Of a stretch of DNA of 64,000 bases, positions 44,473 through 54,982 are shown in pieces. The stretch lies in assembly GCA_030762895.1 (NCBI GenBank), contig JAUPTC010000016.1, forward strand, positions 1,364,001 to 1,428,000, given 5' to 3'. The notes beneath the pieces were generated by a model. It worked only from the letters and a program-made list of their open reading frames with translations. It did no database searches and was not told where the DNA came from. Position 1 is the stretch's first letter. Every line of letters starts with the position of its first letter. This DNA comes from Sophora flavescens. Taxonomy: Eukaryota; Streptophyta; Magnoliopsida; Fabales; Fabaceae. Both the position numbers and the translations under genes were made by a program.

Positions 44473-45648
44473 ATGCGAGGTACTATCCCGGCTGACCAAC
44501 TCCTCTACGATCCTGAAATAGAAAGAGCAGCCAGGGAGAATCGGAGGCAAGCAAGAGAGCAGAAACTGTTAGAACAACAAGAAGAAGAACGAGAGACTTC
44601 CACCTCTCAAGTTCATCAAGAAAAACTCAGGATGGCAGACAATGGTGAAGGTGCTCCCCCACGGAGGACACTTGGAGACTATGGCAATACAAATGTCAAT
44701 CGGCATGTCACTAGCATAGTGAGGCCTCCAATTAACTGCAACAATTTTGAAATCAAGCCAGCTCTCTTGAATTTGGTTTCACAAAATCAGTTTGCCGGGT
44801 TGGAAAAGGAAGATCCTAATAGTCATATCTCCAACTTCATTGAGATATGTGATACGATGAAGCACAATGGTGCCTCTGAGGATGCAATTCGCCTAAGGGC
44901 GTTTCCCTTCTCTCTAAGGGATAGGGCCAAGGCTTGGCTCCAATCTCAACCAAGGGGAAGCATCACTACATGGGGTGACTTAGAGGCAAAATTTCTGGCA
45001 AGATTCTTCCCCACCTCAAGATTTGTGAAGACAAGGGGTGATATCATAAGGTTTGGTCAACAAGAAGGTGAGACCCTTCATGACACCTGGGAAAGGTTCA
45101 AGGAATTGCTCCGAAGATGTCCAAATCATGGGTTTGATGATCATACCCAAATGCAAACATTTTGCAATGGATTGAGGCTGTCAACCAGGTATATGTTGGA
45201 TGCCTCAGCTGGAGGTTCCATGAACACAAAGACAATGGATGAAGCACTGATTTTGATAGAGGCTATGGCATCTAATGACTATTTGATGCATCATGATGGG
45301 GGTCCCACATCAATAAGGGGAGTGTTGGAGTTAGATTCACAAACTGAACTTTTGGCTCAGAATAAGATTACGACACAACAACTTGAGTCCATCACAAAGC
45401 AACTAGCTCAACTCCCACAACAACTCCAAAATGTTCAAGGGACAACTATGCCACCTCAACAAGTACTGAGATGTGATTTTTGTGGAGGTGATCATGATAA
45501 TGGAAGATGTGAGGCAACACCTAGTTCCCATGAGGAAGCCAATTATATGGGGAACTATGGGCGGCAAGGCAACAACCAATACCCTAACAATTACAACCAA
45601 GGGTGGAGGAATCAAACAAGTTTTGGTTGGAAACAAGATGCCGGATAA
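44473..45648 (+). CDS. gag: Gag of TR-GAG-2
   Basis: Starts at ATG (MRGTIPADQLLYDPEIERAA) and runs 391 codons. Unlike TR-GAG-1, there is no stop through the N-terminal Glu/Arg-rich region. The core Retrotrans_gag segment (WLQSQPRGSITTWGDLEAKF, FKELLRRCPNHGFDDHTQMQ, YMLDASAGG) is followed by a glutamine-rich stretch and the CDFCGGDHDNGRC knuckle-like motif, which has one more Cys than the TR-GAG-1 copy (CDFYGG). It ends at TAA where TR-GAG-1 has CAA, so the downstream protease frame is cut off. The Gag portion is intact enough to make a particle protein in principle; expression is unknown. Confidence 0.8.
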   Translation: MRGTIPADQLLYDPEIERAARENRRQAREQKLLEQQEEERETSTSQVHQEKLRMADNGEGAPPRRTLGDYGNTNVNRHVTSIVRPPINCNNFEIKPALLNLVSQNQFAGLEKEDPNSHISNFIEICDTMKHNGASEDAIRLRAFPFSLRDRAKAWLQSQPRGSITTWGDLEAKFLARFFPTSRFVKTRGDIIRFGQQEGETLHDTWERFKELLRRCPNHGFDDHTQMQTFCNGLRLSTRYMLDASAGGSMNTKTMDEALILIEAMASNDYLMHHDGGPTSIRGVLELDSQTELLAQNKITTQQLESITKQLAQLPQQLQNVQGTTMPPQQVLRCDFCGGDHDNGRCEATPSSHEEANYMGNYGRQGNNQYPNNYNQGWRNQTSFGWKQDAG

Positions 45649-47145
45649 GCAATCAAGTCTCATCCCACACAACAGCCTCTTCCTACACAACTGCCTCAAG
45701 ACCGGATTTCTACCTTGGAGAACACCCTCAATCAATTCATGCAAATGTCCATGTCAAACCAAAAAAACACCGATGCTTCTATAAAAAACTTGGAGGTTCA
45801 AGTTGGACAAATTGCAAAGCATCTAGCGGAACAATCTAGCGACAGTTTTTCAGGTAATACTCAAATAAATCATAAAGAGCATTGCAATGCTGTTGTTTTG
45901 AGGAATGGTAAAAGTCTTGAGGAAGAGAGTGGTGAGCCTTTGAAAAATGAGAGAGTTGCTGAAAAAACAGAGGTGATTGCTGAAAAAACTGATTTGAATA
46001 AGGAAAAAGGCAAGGAAGTTGTAGTAGAGGAGGAAGAAAAAGACAGTGAAAAAGACAAGAGGGAGAAGCTAGTGGATGGGAATTCAATTTTGAGGAGGAC
46101 TAAAAGTCAGATTTTGAAAGATGGAGACAAGCCTCAAGAGATCCCCTCTTATGTGAAGTTACCGTATCCTCATTTGAGCAAGAAAAAAGAGAAGGAGGAA
46201 TAGTTTTCCAAATTCCTGGACATCTTCAAGAGGTTACAGATTAACATACCCTTTGCAGAAGCACTAGAGCAAATTCCCACCTATGCAAAGTTCATGAAGG
46301 AGCTGCTCATGAAGAAAAGAAAGTTTAAGGAAGGTGAGACTGTTGCCTTGACTGAAGAGTGTAGTGCAATACTTCAAAGGAAGCTACCTCCGAAGCTTAA
46401 AGATCCTGGTAGTTTTACAATCCCCTGCACTATTGGAAGTGTTGCTATTGGGAAGGTCTTGTGTGACTTGGGAGCAAGTATCAATTTGATGCCGCTTTCA
46501 ATCTTGAACAAGCTTGGAGGTGGTGAAGTGAAACCAACAAGGATGGCATTGCAACTAGCTGATAGATCAATCAAGCGTCCTTATGGTATTTTGGAAGATG
46601 TTCTGGTAAAGGTGGACAAGTTTATCTTCCCAGTGGATTTTGTGTTATTAGACATGGAGGAGGATGCAGAAGTTCCACTTATATTGGGGAGACCTTTTCT
46701 AGCGACTGGTCGTGCTTTGATAGATGTACATAAAGGCCAACTTCGATTCAGAGTGCAAGATGAAGAGGTTACTTTCAATGTATTTGAATCTATGCATCGG
46801 CTGAGTGATGAAGAGAATTGTTCCCGCATGGACGTTGTAGTGGCTAAAGAAGTCTTTGCACCTCAGCACCACTCCTCTACTAGTGAGAAGGAAGAGCTCA
46901 ACATGAAAGCAACTCCGAAGCTCTGCAAGACAAATGATGCACCAAATGGTGATGAAGTTGGGTTTGATCATCATGTGAAAACAGAATTTCCGCCGGGGGG
47001 GAGTAAGAATAAGGCCACGAAATTCAGAGTGAAAAGGGCAAAGCGGAAGCGCAAATATTGGCCTTATAAGCAAAATCAGCTCTTTGAAGGAGTTCCATGG
47101 AAGAGAAGTGTTCTTGCACTTCTACGCCCAGCCGACCCCGGTTAA
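45649..47145 (+). pseudogene. Protease region of TR-GAG-2
   Basis: Same frame as Gag after the TAA. It opens with a glutamine/charged linker and LENTLNQFMQMSMSNQKN, then SYVKLPYPHLSKKKEKEE. A TAG follows at 46201-46203. The frame continues with KELLMKKRKFKEGETVALTE and the retropepsin block CDLGASINLMPLSIL, which keeps the catalytic Asp that TR-GAG-1 has lost, then VPLILGRPFLATGRALID. It ends with WPYKQNQLFEGVPWKR and a stop at 47143-47145. No polymerase follows. Confidence 0.85.
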
Positions 47146-48804
47146 TTGAAAGAAGCACGTCAAGCTAGTGACGTTAAAGAAGCTCTTATTGGGAGGCAAC
47201 CCAAGTTTTCTTTTCCTTTTTCCTTTCGTTTTTGATTTTTAACTCTTGAATAATTTGGGAAAATCAAGAGATTTGTTAATAGATTTGTTAAGTGTTTTCA
47301 GGGCAAAGAGAAGGAGAAGCAAAAGGGCAGCAAGAAGCAAAGTCAGCAACCATCACGCCCAGGCCGTGACCCAATTTTTATGCAATTCCTTCTGACTAGG
47401 CATGTGAGCCAGCACCCGCTACCCCCTCGGTAAGTCGTTCCATTTTTTTCTCCTCTCGCCGACTTGATTGTTTACATTGGGGACAATGTAAATTTTTAAG
47501 CTTGGGGTAGGGGTATTTTTGCATACTTGTGCATTTTGCATGTTGCATTCATATCGGCATAGCTTTGCATGATCACATGATTAGATTGCCCCTTGTTGAG
47601 ATGTTGCATCCGATTGTGAGAACTAAGTGCCAAATAACTTGAGATAGTGAATTCTTGAACCCAATTTTTTTTATTCTTGTGATAAGGCTGTAAATGAAAA
47701 TGCTTGAGATGATCTGTGATAGTTGATGATTAGCATGTGGTTTCGTAGATTTGTGTTTCTCACTGATTTTTGAACTACTAAAATGTGAGACTTTGAGCCA
47801 AAAAGGGGTACTCATTAAATCTACCCCATTCTTTGTGTTAGAGTGTTATTCCTCTTGGATTGTATTTCTATAGAACTTGACTTGAAACCGTTTTGAAGCT
47901 TAAAAATTTTTGAAAACATTTTTGAAAATGATTGAGGCAATAGGTATTTTTCCGGCCTTCTGAGCTTTGAATGACTAAATGCTACCCCTTAGTTTCCCAA
48001 TTTTGAGCCTACATGAATAAAATACTTTTCGTGGTACCTCAAATTACTTTGATGAAATATGCTTGGTAGGGCACCTTTTAAAGTATTACAAAAAAGGGTA
48101 AAAAGGTAGTTGAAAAAGTATGGGATGAGAAAATCAGAAAAATGTTTCTCTTGAGCTGAAAAATCTCCCCTTCTCCAAAAAAAAAATTTAAAAGAAAAAG
48201 AAATATATACGGAGAAGGGGATGACAAAAAGAAAAGTGAGAAATAAAAGAAAAAGAAAGAAAGGTGGCAAAAGTGAATCGAAACCCAAAAGGGTATTTTA
48301 GAAGGTGTCATGATTTGCAATGCTTGATATTGTGTTTAGCCTTTTGAAATGTCCTTTTCTTGATTTCCCCACCTAACGATTAATCCTATGGCCCCATTAC
48401 AACCAAAGCAAAAGACCTCTTGATTCTTAATTGTTTTCATTAATAAAGTAGAGATTTGGTTGATAGTCAAGCCTATGGTAGAATTCATTCCTTGAGGAAA
48501 ATGGAGTGAATTGTCATATATCCCTAAACACTTGAGTGAGGTGAGAAAGAGAGCCAAGCAAATAAACAAGCTTGGGGTGATCTTCAGGTGAGAAAGAGTG
48601 CCCGAATCAGTGAGAATATAAATCTAAGAAACCTAAGCTTCTGATTGGACTTTATATTGATTGTCTCTTGCTGAATTATTTGAAAGTCCTGTTACTTGGA
48701 TTATTTACTCGGGTTCTTGGTTCACTATCCACGTTCTGATTATCTATATCTTCTGGCCTTAGTGATTGCTTGAGGACAAGCAAATGAATAAACTTGGGGT
48801 GATT
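47146..48804 (+). other. 3' UTR of TR-GAG-2
   Basis: Parallel to the TR-GAG-1 3' UTR, including GACGTTAAAGAAGCTCTTAT directly after the protease stop. One TCACGG-type block (CATCACGCCCAGGCCGTGAC) lies at 47350-47370, so the UTR carries the same palindrome type as this element's LTR. A purine-rich tract lies at 48100-48265. No gene is supported. Confidence 0.7.
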
Positions 48805-50188
48805 TGATAGTGTGATTTCACATCATAATTCATGTACATTTTTGCATGCATTTTTCATATAGTTTAGGCATATTTTATTTGATTTTATTAGTTTTTACCT
48901 TGGATCGGGTGAGGCGGTTTCTTGGTGTTGTTTTGCAGGAATCTAAGGAAAATTGCTCAAAATTAGCCATGATGGAGCTTGGATGAAGACAGAGCTTGAA
49001 AAGTGAAGAAAATGACCCAGGCAGAGCCCATCACGGCCTAGCCGTGATGACTATCACGGTCGTGATCGAGCAATAATTGAGAAGAAAGAATGCAAAACTC
49101 AGAAGTTGTCACGGCCGTGACATGTTAATTGAATCAGAACCCTCCTAGGCAGAATCTGTCACGGCCTAGCCGTGATGCCCATCACGACCGTGACAGACCT
49201 ATTGGTGGAGACAAAAGCGATCACGGCCTAGCCGTGACGAGTGTCACGGCCGTGACAAACATATTTTGAAAGTGCGCCCAAGGCAGAGAGCGTCATGGCC
49301 TGGCCATCACGGCCGTGACGCGAATCCTGATTTATAAAAAGGCACGGGCAGAACAGAAGAAACCAGTTTTGAAACCCTCAAACACTCTCTTTGAACTAGG
49401 GGCAGCTGCACAAGGATTCCATGGAGTTTCTTCTCCTCTTCATCTCTATTTCTGTGGTTTTGGCTATGATCGTGAGTAGCTAAACCCCCATTGTTGGGGT
49501 TAGGTGTAGTTATTTCTGAATTATCCATGTATTTGACTTGATCTTGTAATACAGTTTTTGCTTCCTTATGAGTGATTGATTTCTATGCCTAATGCTTGTT
49601 GTGGCTAGCACCCCCATGACTTGATTATTGTTTTGGTATGCAATTGGAAAATTCGTATTAGAACGAGAACTGAAATCAACCACCTAGTAAACCTTGTATC
49701 TAGGAATGGATTTAGGTTTATTAGCAATCGTGTAATCCCTAATCATCATGCAAATTCATTAATCTGGGCCACCTAAGGAATTTGGGTCTATTAGTGGATT
49801 TAGGCTCTTGTCATCCGAGGAATCGAGGCTTGAGTAATCTAGTGGATTGATTGTCATAATTGAAGTAGAAACTGTTTATTAGCCATTTCATTGCATGGGG
49901 ATGAAGTTTAGTGAACCTAATCCCAACATCGTTCATATATTTGAAGAATTCTTTTAACTGCCTTCCAAGTGTTCGACAGAAACTCTCAAAGAACTTTTCT
50001 TTTTAATTTGTTTGTTTTAGGTTTTGAATCTGATTTGGCTTGGTATTTAGTATTGAGCCCCCTTCAATCCAAATATCTGCTTAGATATTAATTGATTCGG
50101 TACGTGCTAGTACTTGTCACAGTCCTCCTGGGAACGATAAAACGGTCTCACCACCGTATTACTTGTACGACTAGGTATACTTGCCTAG
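48805..50188 (+). repeat. 3' LTR of TR-GAG-2, truncated at its end
   Basis: Very similar to 42837-44267 except for two internal deletions in the palindrome cluster and loss of the final 11 bases. The cluster lies at 49029-49322. The high identity outside the palindromes marks a recent insertion. Confidence 0.9.
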
Positions 50189-51463
50189 TTCTCCTTCTTT
50201 CTTTTTCACAAATGGGGCTCTCTTCGGGCCGTTCATTACTGAAGTTCCAATGATCTTGCCATTCCTCATTCCACTTTCAATTCTCTCACCGATGATGACC
50301 ATGTCAGAAAAGTTCGATGACACGCTTCCAATCATTCTATCATAGAAAGGCGGCTGGAGGTTATCAATGAACATTGCCACAATTTCTTTCTTGGCCATTG
50401 GAGGCTCTACCTGTGCAGCCAATTCCCTTCATCGTTGTGCATACTCCTTGAAAGTCTATGTACCTCTCTTGGCCATATTTTGGAGTTGCATCCTATCAGG
50501 AGCCATGTCAATATTGTACTTGTATTCCTTTAGGAATGCATCTGCTAGATCTTTAAAGGATCGGACGTGGGCCCATTCGAGATGCGTGTACCAATTTGAA
50601 GCTGCCCCAGTTAAACTGTCTTGGAAGAAGTGAATCAAGATCTTATCATCTTGAACGTATGATGCCATCTTCCTTACATACATGGTCAGATGGTTTTTGG
50701 GACAAGTGGTTCCCCGATATTTGTCGAAATCGGGTACCTTAAACTTTGGTGGAATTACAACATTTGGCACCAGACAAAGTTCCGAAGCATCCCGCAGACC
50801 ATAACTATTTACTCCTTCAATGGCCCGTAGTCTTTCTTCTAGCACTTCCAACTTTTCTTTAGATTGGGAATTCCCTCCTGACTGATTCACTGGAGTTTCA
50901 CCGTACATATTCTGAGGGAAGGAGTATGGCATGTAGGAGGATCCGAAGTTTGGCATCATTTGAGTCCCCTGGGGTCCATAATGTAGGGTGTATTGAGGAT
51001 TTTTTGGATGGGCAGAAAGTGTCACTGTCGGGGTGTTACCATCTGTAGGGTTGACGGTTTGTGTTTGTGGCATTTCGACAACATCAGTGGTGGTTTGTGT
51101 TTGAGTTACATGCTCAGAGTTTTGAATGCCATCTTGTGGGCTGGGGGCCGTTGGTGGCACAAATCTGCGAGGCAAATCGTATGGGGGATTGTTCGGGTCA
51201 AATGAAAAATGAGTTTGGTTGCTTGGATAAATAGGGAGAGGCATCATGGCCCCTGGTTGGTTGAAGCCATGAATAGGAATCTGAGCAAAACCCGGGGGAA
51301 TGAGAGGTGTGCCCGGATGTCCTTCGTTCGAGGCTGGAGGGTTCTCCTCTATGTTCTTTTCCTTTTGCATTGCCTGTAGGATCTCCATCATCTTAGTCAT
51401 CTGATCCTTGATTTGACTGACTTCATCCCTGATCTCTTGGACTTCTTCTAGTTCATCCGCCAT
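50189..51463 (-). pseudogene. gag: Ogre Gag N-terminal half
   Basis: Starts at ATG (51463, MADELEEVQEIRDEVSQI). Residues 1-40 are a heptad-like coiled coil. A long Pro/Gln/Asn-rich region follows. From about residue 200 comes the capsid-like part: KEKLEVLEERLRAIEGVNSY, VPDFDKYRGTTCPKNHLTMY, YTHLEWAHVRSFKDLADAFL. Two in-frame stops fall close together, TAG at about 50456 and TGA at about 50428, then EIVAMFIDNLQPPFYDRMIG, NFSDMVIIGERIESGMRNGK and FVKKKEGE up to the TR-GAG-2 junction at 50189. The rest of Gag lies at 41710-42836. It forms the virus-like particle core in intact Ogre elements. Confidence 0.85.
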
Positions 51464-52418
51464 GGCTCTTGTCTGTGACCGAGTGCGATAAGGGTGTCTT
51501 CGAGCAATTGTTCAGAAAATCCACACACTGTTTTAAAACCACAAGATAAATGAGAACAAAATCTTTGAAAAAAGCAAAAAGCTTTTACGAAAATCACCTT
51601 TGGAGTTATTATTTATTTTTATTATATTTTTTTGAGTTAACACCTTATAACAGACAAAAGATGGTCCCTCCATCCCACACAGAGAGCATTGTGCTCATAA
51701 GATGAAATGGAGTTGACAACAAATCTAGGGGAGAAACAACTCTCCACAATAGATGTTGTCTCAAACACACTAGCAATTTCTGAATTGAGACATCTCGTCC
51801 TACCCTTTGCGCAGAATGAAGAATCCTATAAGGCAAAGATGTAGTTGACAACATACTAAAGGAAGACCATGCTCCACGATAGGTGTCGTCGCAAGTCAAG
51901 TTCAAGAGTTGGAGTGCGAAGGAATCATAGAAGCAAGAACTGATTTTATTAAAAAAACTCCACAAAGCAAAACATAGAATTATGGAAGCAAGGCCATATT
52001 TCATTAAAATCTCCTCAAAACAATACATAGGTTGGGATTGATACGACATTTTCATCCTAAAGTCAATAGCTTAGGTCTCTTTCTTTTTAGCCCTCGAGCA
52101 AACCCTCCACACATTTGCATGAAATCATACAACTCAGCCGGGAGACGAAGCATAGGGTCCGCACGATTTTTTTTTTTTTTTTGCCTTTTCAAAGCTTTGG
52201 ACAAAATTCGGAATACAATGGCTTAGCTCCAAATTCATGCTCATATATCTTTTTTTCCATATGTCAATATCTATCCCTCGCTCTCGGGTCTCTTCTCTCC
52301 ACCACTTCACGGCATTCATTACTTGAACCCTTTGATCATGATAGGGTTTTGCTGAGGTCCACCCTAAATCGCACTGCTTCTTGATTTCAACTAGTAGGAT
52401 ATTTAGCTCTTGGACCTT
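51464..52418 (-). other. Spacer between Ogre ORF1 and gag
   Basis: No supported gene. The minus-strand frame near 51645-52055 is not recognised. A T-run lies at 52168-52182. It probably serves as the gag leader. Confidence 0.45.
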
Positions 52419-54057
52419 TTATACCAATTCAATAGTCATCCTGTCTTGTGCACAAATTTGCTTTTGTAGGTTGGCATTGACTCCCCTTTGTCGATTGACT
52501 TCCACTTCCAATGACTTTCTCACATCTCCTTGCTGAATGACTTCTTCTTCTAACCGACGCTTTTCTTTTCTTAGTTGATGCCTCTCTGTTGTCAAGGACA
52601 ATACTTTGCTTTCAAGATTCTGGATCCTAGTCATGACGCTCGACGGCACCTTGTCTGTATTCTTCTAGACATTCGAGGTTGCGGAGATATCTGCACACAA
52701 ATCCTTTAAATGTTCATTTTCCTTTGTTAACTTCTCACAACGCTTCTGACCAATGGCTATTTTCAGCTTGGCATCTTGCTTTTGTTGTTCCATTTCCTTC
52801 ATTTGTGCTTCCAGAACTTTCAGTTGTTCTGCCATTTGAGTTACCGAAGGGGAGTAATCTTCAGCTTTCGTGCTTTCAGCAGGAATGTTGACAGGACCTT
52901 TCCTTGATTTTCTCCATGCTTCATACTCTGAGACAATGATTAGGATTGGTCGGCCCAATTGTGATCTCTCCGTCATCCTCACATTTTTTCATGCATTTCT
53001 AACTTCTTTTGCCAACAACTTGGTATTCTCACCATCCTCGTATCGGAAACAGCATCCACCGAGTTGTTCTTCTCGGGGCACGGTTTGCATCCAACAAAGT
53101 TGTCATAAGGCTATGGCAGGTGTGTAGGATATGCACCCTCTCGGGCCCATCAAAGGAACATTTGGATAGTCACCGCAACTATAAATGATATCTTGCCCCT
53201 ATTGACTTTCGTACCATGGGCATACCTACTTAAAAGAGTCTCTTTCCACTTTGTCAAACTCGCTCTTCCATTCCTCTTCATTAAGCTGTCTCGTAGGGAT
53301 GTTATGGAAGCCTCTTAGTGGATCTGAATGGCGGTTGATATAGCCTTTTGCGTACATGTGAGTCGTGACCCACACATAGAGCAACTGTGCACAACATCTG
53401 AGCTTCCCCTTTGGATGCCGCTGGCAAAATTCTAGAGTCAAAAGCGTTTCAGCCAATATGCTGCACGAGGTTTTTATTTCTTTCAACTGTGAAGAACACA
53501 TCCATTACTGCTTGATCTATCATGTCTAGCACCGACGGAAATAGAACCAACCCATATATTGCTAGTGCCAATACCCTCTCAAAGGTTTCCCAGTCTTGTC
53601 GATCCATTAGTTTCCTCAAATGATTTTCAAGAAATTTTCGAGTCAACCCTCGCGAGTTTGAGTGCCCGGTCAAGTTCACTTCAATTTCAGGAAGCCCTAG
53701 TAACCCTGCTATGCTTGCAGTGGTCAAGTACTGCCCCAGGTGAAAGTACACGGTGGGATTTTTCTGCATTGGCAACCTTAACAGGCAAGCATATTCTTCA
53801 ATGGTGGGTGTAATGTCTATGTTTGGAAACTCGAAACATCTGAGATGTGGGTTCCAATACTAACTTAGAGCACTCAAAGCAGTAGCTTCAACCGGTATGA
53901 AACTTAGGTCCAAGATCCCTCCATACTTCTTGATGAAGCTTTTTCTATGTTCTTGAGGCAAAGATTGGCTCAACTCTTTCAGATTCTCTAATGAGTTCAA
54001 AATCACCTTGGAGCTCTTAGTGGCGGGAGCATAGCTAGTGTGTCTGACTTTTTCCAT
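52419..54057 (-). pseudogene. Ogre ORF1 with DUF7745/plant-mobile-domain-like region and coiled coil
   Basis: Starts at ATG (54057, MEKVRHTSYAPATKSSKVIL). The N-terminal 250 residues, read across stops, contain YGGILDLSFIPVEATALSAL, YWNPHLRCFEFPNIDITPTI, FERVLALAIYGLVLFPSVLD and LRCCAQLLYVWVTTHMYA. I recognise this as the domain common in ORF1 of legume Ogre-type elements (DUF7745, plant-mobile-domain related), from memory. After a gap comes a basic stretch (SEYEAWRKSRKGPVNIPAES) and two heptad-rich coiled coils (about 52850-52690 and 52640-52425). Stops or frame changes occur near 53860, 53450, 53226, 52665 and 52419. Its biochemical role is unknown in any element. It lies upstream of gag as a separate gene, a defining Ogre trait. 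Confidence 0.75.
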
Positions 54058-54964
54058 CTCTTGTTATCAAAGGTGTTATATCTTACCAAATTATCTGTGC
54101 AAGGGAAATTTTATTTTATTAATAACATTTGGAAAGCAAAATTACTTATGCATGAGGGTGTACCATGATGCATGAATGAATGACACATTGATGATGCATG
54201 GCCTAAAATACTACATGCACGAGCATACAATATAATAAGAATGAGTGTAACAGAATGCATGAATGAGTGGCATGTTAAGGTGCATGTGGGATGCGTGCAG
54301 AAAAATCGTTATATTGCATGAGATATAAATGTGATTATTCATGTTACAGAAAAATATGGAACGCGCTCCCTTTTGTCCTACATAGGTCATAGCCTAAAGT
54401 TGAGACTTCTAAAGTCAAGACCCTATTTTGGTAGGCTATTAATGGCATTTTATGTGGATGACTTTCGGGACAGATCTAGACCCCTAAACATATGGTCCCC
54501 GGATTACCCTCATCTAAAAGATAAGGATCTGAATCCACGAACCTCACCACAGGGACAAATAGGTCACAATATGGTAGTCCATGTACCGGTAGCAATCCGA
54601 GCGGGAGAATCAATGACTGTCAGGGATGCAAAAGCATCACAATAACATCACTGAAGCCCTTTCTAATCTTATGGCATTCCAAGACTCGGGTATAGAGCCC
54701 AAAAGTGTGTGCAACATGTGATAGTGATGTGTGTGATGGGAGCATACAAACCTACACAAAACCTACTAAAACAAAACTACCCCAAACCTGCAAAAAGGAA
54801 CAAACAACACCAATACAAAAATTCTCTACCCTAAGGTTGCAAGAATATACAAAAGCAGTTATGAAAGCATTAAAAAAAGAAATAAAACAAAAAGGGTAAA
54901 ACAAATATTTTCAAAGCTGTTAAAAAAATGCACAGCCAACTATGATAAGCCTGACTCTCAAAAC
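54058..54964 (-). other. Ogre 5' leader
   Basis: Non-coding leader between primer site and ORF1. It has AT-rich and ATGCATGAATG-like stretches at 54120-54330. Short frames on the plus strand (54331-54899) read across it but match nothing known. Confidence 0.55.
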
Positions 54965-54982
54965 TCCCCAGCGGAGTCGCCA
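54965..54982 (-). other. Primer binding site of Ogre-like element
   Basis: TGGCGACTCCGCTGGGGA on the minus strand, two bases inside the 5' LTR end. It resembles the tRNA-Arg-type primer site reported for Ogre elements (from memory). Confidence 0.75.

Larger units (their letters stand above)
42837..50188 (+). mobile_element. TR-GAG-2: second gag-protease-only Athila-type element, nested in Ogre gag
   Basis: 7.35 kb with LTRs 42837-44267 and 48805-50188, primer site 44273-44290 (TGGCGCCGTTGCCGGGGA) and polypurine tract AACTTGGGGTGATT before the 3' LTR. Coding is limited to Gag and protease, exactly as in TR-GAG-1, with the same junction after PWKRS. The 3' LTR lacks its last 11 bases (ATCCGTCACCA), the right target copy is missing, and Ogre gag resumes at once. 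A small deletion has therefore removed the end. The orientation is opposite to Ogre. Confidence 0.88.
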
